Assembly: GCF_018320785.1 (NCBI RefSeq) | Contig: NC_054882.1 | Location: 29,330,719-29,394,718, forward strand | Direction: 5' to 3' | DNA from: Cheilinus undulatus | Taxonomy: Eukaryota; Chordata; Actinopteri; Labriformes; Labridae | DNA length: 64,000 bases | Part shown: positions 57,413 to 64,000 of the stretch, in pieces | Numbering within the stretch: the stretch's first letter is position 1 | How the letters are laid out: every line of letters starts with the position of its first letter | Notes under the pieces: model-generated | The model's database searches: none | What the model was told of the DNA's origin: nothing | The model's input: the letters and a program-made list of their open reading frames with translations, nothing else | Position numbers and translations under genes: made by a program

Positions 57413-59210
57413 AGTGACTAGTCATCTGTTTTGCTGACAGCTGGTGCTTGCAGAAAACCCTGTGGATGGGTTATAGCTGTTAGCAAGGAGGCTCAAGGCC
57501 TGCACCTCTTGTGTCACTGTATTGATCAAAGTTGGGTTGAAACAGTATTAACAATATGCCTATCACTATTTTTGGACTTTGCATATAACCTGCAACTGGT
57601 GGTCGCTGAATGGTTACTATAGGGTTATAACTGAAGTAAATCTGTTGTGAAAATCTCAAAGAGGAATATGATTCAGTCTTCAAATAAATTTATAATTAAA
57701 CCTTTTTTCTAACAAATTAAAGACTTCAGTGGATAAGGATGGCAATGAACAAGGATGCTATAATCTCTAAAATGTCAGGATTCTCCTTGTGACCTTTCAT
57801 CCATACGATAACACCAAAACACACCCTGCCACCCGACCCTCCAACTCCCATCCCCAGCCATATCTATAGGCATTGGAGTGGGCCCCACTGGGATCTGCAG
57901 CTTTACTAATTAAGGTCTTCCTGTGCTCTACTTCTTCTGAGAGGCCAGACAAAGGAAAATCATGGAGATCATCATCTGTAGAAGTTTGTTGTAGCTCACA
58001 CTTGAAGAGTTGGTTAGAGTCAAAAAGAGTAGATGATCTATCTTACATGTTTCAGGACTCATGTTGCCGTGGTGACCAAAGTTGAGCTTCAAACGTGTTT
58101 CTTTCTAATTTTTCGACAGTGGTAAAGGACTCTTGTCTACTTCAGTTTGATGAATTTTTAGGTTGTGTTGAAATACACAAATAGGGGTAAAAATTCTCAA
58201 AGCTGTCCTGAGTGTTGCTGCTTGGGCGTTTCATGCTCTTATGAGGATGGTGATATGCTGTGGTAATTTCCTGTCAGTCGTGCGTTCCAATTCCTGACCC
58301 TCCCTTATGAGGATTGAAGCCAGAGGCTCCCAGTTTCCTTCAGATCTGCCACAGATAACAACAGCTGGGCTATAACACAGAACGCTTTAGAAAATCCCAA
58401 CTCTTTTTCTTTTTCATTGTGACATAACCTCTTTTACACTTTTATTTAGGCATTTATTGGGGTGGAATTCCTTCCATTTGATTATATTGCAAACTGTTGG
58501 TGGCACTTGTGTCTCTCGAGGTCACCTTTGTCTTCACTTGATATTCTGTCCCTGCACCCTCCTGTCTTTGCTTCCTCTTTTCTCCACTTTCCCAAATCCT
58601 TGCAAGTAACTTGGAAATATAATCCATGTAGAGGGCAGCTAAACCTCACAGAGATGGTGGTATAACACTAAGATGTAGCCGTGTGTTAGGGGCCTGGGCA
58701 ATCCAGCGCTGTGTTTACACGGACCCTCAGTAGAGCAATTTAAGCTAGCAAAGCTCGACTTTATGAACCTCTCAGTCTGCTCTGCTGTCCTGAGAGGTCT
58801 TTTTTTTTGGAGAGCCAGAGCAGGGGAGTGCGTAGGAGGGGGTTTACATTCGGCTGTTCAGGAGACAAAACTTGTTTTGTTTTGTGCTGGGTGACGAGGT
58901 GGGCTGGAGGGATGGGGTTTTGGGGGGGGGGGGGGGGGGGTTGCAGCTCCTAGTGTCTGACTGGCCATGTGTTTTTGTGTTTATGCTGCACGTGAGACAA
59001 AAATCTCACTAACACCTTTACATTGAAAATTTTGCAATTAGTTTTAGCTTCACAGCGAGGCCTTTATCTGTGTGCTTCCATGTCTTTTCTTCCTTCCCTC
59101 ATTCTTTCTCCATTACAAAAGCTGTCTGCTCCTTCCTTAGTGCAATCTAAAACAATAACCCTCCATCTCCTTCGGAAAGGTTTTCTTTACCTCCCCTTTT
59201 TACTTTAAAT
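57413..59210. other. Intronic DNA, no exon confirmed
   Basis: Downstream part of the intron after 54235. A 70-codon frame at 57873-58085 (containing SWRSSSVEVC and LKSWLESKRVDDLSYMFQ) looks coding-like but lacks a convincing donor. A 19-base G run at 58922 is listed separately. Otherwise no features. Confidence 0.3.
58922..58940. repeat. Poly-G tract
   Basis: 19 consecutive G on the + strand, next to GGTGGGCTGGAGGGATGGGG. Such runs form G-quadruplexes readily and are prone to assembly and replication errors. Confidence 0.9.
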
Positions 59211-60604
59211 TAGGGATGCCAGATATTGGATTTTTGCCGGTATCCGGTATGCCGATATTTTAAAACTCATTTTGGCCGATACTGATATTTAACTATATCT
59301 TTCCAATGTAAAAAACACCAATTCCATCCTGTACTACTATGTTTTTTTAAACATTGGTAGTCTATTTTTTTAGAAACAGATGAAACATTTGAATTTTATT
59401 AGAAATGAAGGTAGTATTGTTTTTTTTCAAATACAGCCATACAGTGATGAAAAACTTACAGTAATGTCTTTGGGTTACATGTGCATTACATGCTACTTGT
59501 ATTTTTAACAGTACAGCCAAAGTCATCTGCATCTTTGAGGGCAATAAAAAGCAGCAAAATAACCTGCTAACACTGAGCTCCACAGTGCAAAAAAGAAATA
59601 GCTTATGAATTTAGATTGATTCTCCTTATTACGCAGCCAGTTTGCAGGATGGCTCCCTTAGATACTCCTGACAAGGTGCTTTAAATAACAACAACAACAA
59701 CAACAAAAAGACAGATACTTAAATGCAAAAAAATCTAGCTATAGTTCAGAGCTTAAATATGCTTTTAAATTTTCTGAGACTCAAGATGAACAACAGAAAT
59801 AAAACTTCAACTGAAGTAGTTCTCCTGATTCTGCGCACTGTCACCTAGCAAGACATGCACGTTCTTTTTCTTTATTTCCATATCCGAAACATGTTATCAA
59901 AAGCAGCTGCAATTGCGGCTGCTGAGTCAGCACTCCTGTGAGTGCAGGACGGGCTTTTTAAGAGTAAAATCCTCATATCTACGGAGGCAGTGAGGCTCAA
60001 TATACTAACAGGATGGACACTTGATGTTCATATATCTGGGGTCAGGCTAATATATTTAGCTTTAATGAGTACTTCTCTACGTGACTGGAAACAAAGTTTT
60101 GCAGTTCAGGTAAGGCTATAAATGGCAGCTAGGTATAACGTAGCGGGGCTTTAAACACATCATTAGCCCGCGGAAGCCTGTATATCCCACAATGCTGAAA
60201 GGCTGATTATCAAGAGCTATAAATTGAGTGATTTTCCTGTTCAGCTCCTTACCTTTGGGTAGTGGTTGTTGACAAGTTTTCCCTGGCACAAAGTTTTGTC
60301 ATTCTTTATCTTAAGAAAGTCATCAGGGTGATTGTTTTTTAGATGTAAAATTAAACTGGTGGTGTTAAAGGTGTGTCCTCCTCGCGTCACATGTACTTTA
60401 CAAGCGATGCAAACAGCTACTTTGCTGTCTTGTTTCCACACTTCAAACTTATCCCACACAGCCGACATGTTGGGTTTGTTATTGGCACATGTCCGGCGTC
60501 ATCGCGTGCGCTTAATTATGACATCACACTATCAGCCACACGGATTGGCGTAAATTTTATTATCGGCCGATACCAATATACTGCTGATAATATCGGCAGC
60601 CCTA
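59211..60604 (-). mobile_element. hAT-like element with 8-bp target-site duplication
   Basis: TAGGGATGCC at the left is matched by the inverted GGCAGCCCTA at the right; GCCGATAT-type words follow inside at both ends. Flanks CTTTAAAT (59203-59210) and CTTAAAAT (60605-60612) differ at one base. The minus strand carries the BED-finger start of a hAT transposase near the right end; the rest of that gene is missing. An (AAC)n run lies at 59686-59706. Confidence 0.8.
60241..60468 (-). pseudogene. hAT transposase N-terminal fragment (BED zinc finger)
   Basis: The 75-codon frame starts MSAVWDKFEVWKQDSKVAVC. It has the BED pattern: V-W-x-x-F near the start, C-x-x-C (CIAC), then H-x(4)-H (HLKNNHPDD). 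BED fingers bind DNA at the N-terminus of hAT-superfamily transposases. The frame stops after HYPKVRS, and no RNase-H-like core follows. Confidence 0.75.
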
Positions 60605-63600
60605 CTTAAAATGAGTATAAAATTAATTTTGAAGTTTAAAGTTTTACAGTGTATTCTAAGGGTGTGAATCTTTCAAGACCGCTCAATTTGAATCTCGATT
60701 CACAGGCTTTGATTTGATTCACTGATGATTTATTGAAATATAGGATGATATGGCCAAATTAGATTTCAATCAATCCGATCCAAAAATGATAAAACAGGGA
60801 AAAAAAAGTTTCTTTGAATTTCTTATTTCTAAAAAGAAAAAATACCGCATCTCCTTTGCAAACAAATACTCTGACATTATGTTTATTAACTGAAGTTTTC
60901 AACACACAAACCTGCCAGGTTGTCCCACTTCGTAAGCTGGCAAGACATAAATGAAAACTGAATTTGTGAAATCCCACTGACAGTTGAACAAAATATTTTT
61001 TTCCGCAGCAGACAGAAGTTAAAGCCGACTTATCAATTAAAAGAGATCTGGAAAACACTGACAGAGCTCTGTTTGTCAGAGCAGGGAATAAAAAGCTAAA
61101 AAAGGATAATGAAAACAGTAAAACAACAACAGTGTTTTATTTGATTCATCATCTCCACTTGTTCTGTATCAGGCAGCTTTTATTCATTTTGTTCTTAAAT
61201 TACATCCAGCTTGTTGCTCTAAACTGTATCATGCCAAAAAATCAATCGATCTTAATAAGGAGGTATGCTTATATGCCCCAAGAATAAAATGGGCTGTGGA
61301 TACCATCATAACCAAAGACTTTGATAAGTTGAGACTTTGTCAAAATCCTGATTCAGGCTTGCCCCTGCCAATTAGTCCCATCCCTATGTTTTGCAGGTTC
61401 CTGCCAAGGGGCAGGGTGTCCTGATTCTTGTTGTACTGGAAAGGTAAGGGAGGTGTTAGGGCTACATGGCCCTTTAAACAGAGATTTTCCTGAGGCACAC
61501 TCAAAACTGAGTCCATCCATCCATTTTCTTCCGCTTATTCCGCTTTGGCCAAAGTGAAGTGATTTCCTTCACTTTGGCCAAAGACACCCTCCCTACCCAA
61601 AGGGAGCAATCCACCATTTTCCAGCAGAGAACCATGTCCTCAGACTTGGAGGTGATGACTCTCATTCCAACTGCTGGAGGTCCACGGCTGAAGAATCCAA
61701 CAGTACTACATCATCTGCAAAAAGCAGAGATGGAATTTGTTCTCAAAAGTGAGTGTTATGGGAAATTTCCCAGGAGCTCTTGCTTATCATCTGCAAGATT
61801 TGAAAACTACGACAACAATCATTAATGTTTCGATGCATTGTGATCCTTTTGATTTATAGGAAGCATTTAAGAAAACTGCTAGATGTAAAAATGTTTAGTA
61901 TAGGGTCTGTTCACATAATGCTGTCGATGACTTAGTAGGAATTGAAGGGTCAACAAAACTTAACTTAGACATAGGACTGGGTCTAAGAATAGTGTTATTT
62001 TTTGGATCTGTTAGTACTGAATGCTTGTGTAAGCATCTCAGCAAAACTTAAACACAAAAAAGAGAGATTTTTGTCAATCCGTGCACTTACTTATTTTTTT
62101 GACAGCGTACAGACAGGCAGACATTTGGACAGCATACCCTCTGTCGACAATATTACGTTCATATGACTTGATTCTGAGGAGATGAAAGACACTCCAGGTG
62201 TGTAACACACCTAAAGCTACCTAACAAGTACCTACTGCTAGTGTAATTATTGTGGAAAGGTCAAGGTGAGTCTCCTACATAGAGGACACTGAGCCAGAGA
62301 ATCAGCAGTTCTAACAAGTAGCAGAGCCTAATCAATTCATTATATAGGGCATTGCCTTGTTAATGTTACACTTTCACCAGTTCAGGGCTCCATGGACTGA
62401 TGAACTCTGATCATTAAAGTAACTGGCTGTCTGGCTGTCAAAAAGTCCAGGTAAAGTTGGTTTTAAAATTGTGACATTATATATCCACAGATGCAGCTTC
62501 CCCAAAAAATCCAGGATAGTATCAGTTTAATGCACATGGTAACATTTACATCTATCACATCCCCCTTTTAACCCTCTTGTTTCCTTGCCTCCTGCTCTGC
62601 TTCTTCACTTCAGTCCATCTTGTCATGACCTCAACTTGCCTGAGCTTTTTATCTTTCACCCTGACCTTCTTTTTGACCTCTTTTTCCATGTTATTCAAGT
62701 AGCCATCATTCTTCCAGACACATTGTGTCCGCTAAGCCCTCATCCCTCTTCTTCCATATGCTCCCTCCCTCACAATAGTAACCTCTTTCCAATGCACAGC
62801 AGTTCATCTGAATTCTGAAAAATAGGCATGATTACCCAATGTGCAGTGAAGTCCTGAGAATTTCCATCTGTCTGTGCTTACTGTGCACCACTGGTCTGCA
62901 ATTGTCTTAACCAACAAAAATGAAAACACTCCATTCATGGTGAAGGAAGTGGGTGTTTTGAGGGGGTGGTGGTCAAATTTGTGTTCACTTCTGGAGATTT
63001 AGTCAGTGTGAAAGCTGCTTTGGAATCAGTTCCAGGTGAGTGCTGCTAGAGACTTCCAGGAATGATCTCCAGGTTTGGTCTTTTCTTTCTTAACGCTAGG
63101 ATGCTTCAGATGACCAAACCCATAAAAACCTTTGTTCCTTTTAGTAGTGATTTGTTTTGGAGGTTTGGAATATGGGCCTTGTGCGCATACTGTGTCCAGT
63201 TTGCAGTATAAAAATAGATAGAACTAGCTTTGTTTTTGATGTCTGGCAACATTTAGGTATGAATTTGAAGGGTGTAAAAGCTATTTTGATGTAGCAGTCA
63301 GGGGGGATATGTCAAATTTTGCCTGTTTCTAACTGCTGTAGATGGAGGGAATTTAGCAAAAAAGATAAACATTGTATTCAAGCACTTTTGATTCACACCC
63401 CAGCCATTGGAAAGCTGGAGAGGGGAGACATTACAAAGTTGAGATGTTTCCCCAAGTATGTATTGAAAAGGCAGGGTGGGGAGTGGATCTAGAGACAGAT
63501 GGTCTAAACTGAAATACAAACATCTGAAAAAAAAAATCTATTGTACTAGACCCTTCCCAGGAATGTCAGGGACTCAGATGTGCATGAAGAGTAGGAGACA

Positions 63601-64000
63601 AGTGTAACTGTTCCTGTGATGCTGGATACCACATCTGGTCAAGCAGTGGGGCACTAGGTCAGTTCTTGTGGGACTACCAGGGAGTAAGACTGACAGTCCA
63701 CACCCTTATCTCAGTGCAAAATAAGGAGCGCCCCTTCCTGTTTCCTTTAACAGACATGCTCCAATTGGAGTGTGCACATCCAGATAACATAAAACTCTGT
63801 GAAGACAAGATCCTTCAAGTCCAAGTATGTTTAGAAAAGTTTCTTATTATAGAACATCTCCAAACAGAGACAGCGATCCTACTGTTCATTTGACAAATGT
63901 TGCCAGGAAGAGAGCGCTCCCACTAACCCTGAATATGAAAGAGAGTTTAACAATGTGGTTTGGTGGTGAGGCAAGATAATAATGGAGGTATATGTGTGGG
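60605..64000. other. Intronic or intergenic DNA to the right edge, no exon recognised
   Basis: At about 60658-60790, GGGTGTGAATCTTTC and AATCTCGATTCAC words suggest another decayed hAT-like end. At about 61508-61700, TCCATCCATCCATTTTCTTC and the following block match a common fish LINE-associated sequence. The rest shows nothing. If the MGNFTSKD gene continues, its next exon is beyond base 64000 or was missed. Confidence 0.3.
61508..61720 (+). repeat. LINE-associated dispersed repeat
   Basis: Begins TCCATCCATCCATTTTCTTC and continues through GCAATCCACCATTTTCCAGC and GAGGTGATGACTCTCATTCC. These phrases occur together in many teleost repeat copies. A short frame runs through it without known domains. 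Confidence 0.45.

Noticed and set aside
1-64000. CRISPR-like array or bacterial defence system
   Set aside because: Tandem repeats present lack unique spacers of constant length; the DNA is vertebrate in gene structure and repeat content.
1-64000. Endogenous retrovirus
   Set aside because: No gag, protease, integrase or envelope motifs and no paired LTRs were seen; the reverse transcriptase pieces are of non-LTR type.

Overview
The window is nuclear DNA of a ray-finned fish, almost certainly a teleost. The evidence is a split, ERICH1-like vertebrate gene with canonical GT-AG introns, a background of AT-rich intergenic DNA with CA and CT microsatellites, and a typical teleost load of decayed Tc1/mariner, hAT, PIF/Harbinger and LINE copies. 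There are no bacterial operons, CRISPR arrays or rRNA genes, and no tRNA was recognised. The species cannot be named from the sequence.

Three protein genes are supported, all on the + strand. (1) ERICH1 (glutamate-rich protein 1), six coding exons between 12886 and 27959, with every intron in phase 1; an AATAAA lies at 28095. (2) A two-exon gene, CDS 36105-36155 and 38971-39264, coding for a 114-residue small protein with a basic, mitochondrial-like N-terminus and one hydrophobic segment. I do not recognise the family. Its promoter has a TATA-like box and a palindromic TTACGTAA (D-box type) site. (3) The 5' part of a larger gene, starting MGNFTSKD at 45663 and continuing through exons at 53328-53945 and 54183-54235. 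It has a proline/serine-rich region followed by the start of a coiled coil, perhaps cytospin/SPECC1-related, and runs off the right edge. A possible first exon of a minus-strand gene lies head-to-head with ERICH1 near 11909.

Layout: 1-1447 is a Tc1 copy with long terminal repeats, cut by the window edge; 1673-2724 is a hAT relic with target-site duplication; 6220-6787 is a Harbinger relic; 7421-8114 is an inverted-repeat element; 12.9-28 kb is ERICH1, with MITE and LINE pieces in its introns; 29.5-35.5 kb is a cluster of broken Tc1 copies, including one with DD37E spacing, a small hAT MITE and a two-copy dispersed repeat; 36-39.3 kb is the small-protein gene, with a LINE fragment and hairpins in its intron; 41.9-43.1 kb is a 32-bp minisatellite; 44.9-64 kb is the third gene, whose introns hold an inverted repeat, a nearly intact Tc1 copy (48972-50208), a Tc1 deletion derivative (54.74-55.53 kb), another long-TIR Tc1 (55790-57410) and a hAT with a BED-finger reading frame (59211-60604).

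All splice sites and gene models were read by eye, without transcript data. Transposon superfamily calls rest on protein motifs, terminal repeats and target-site duplications visible in the sequence.
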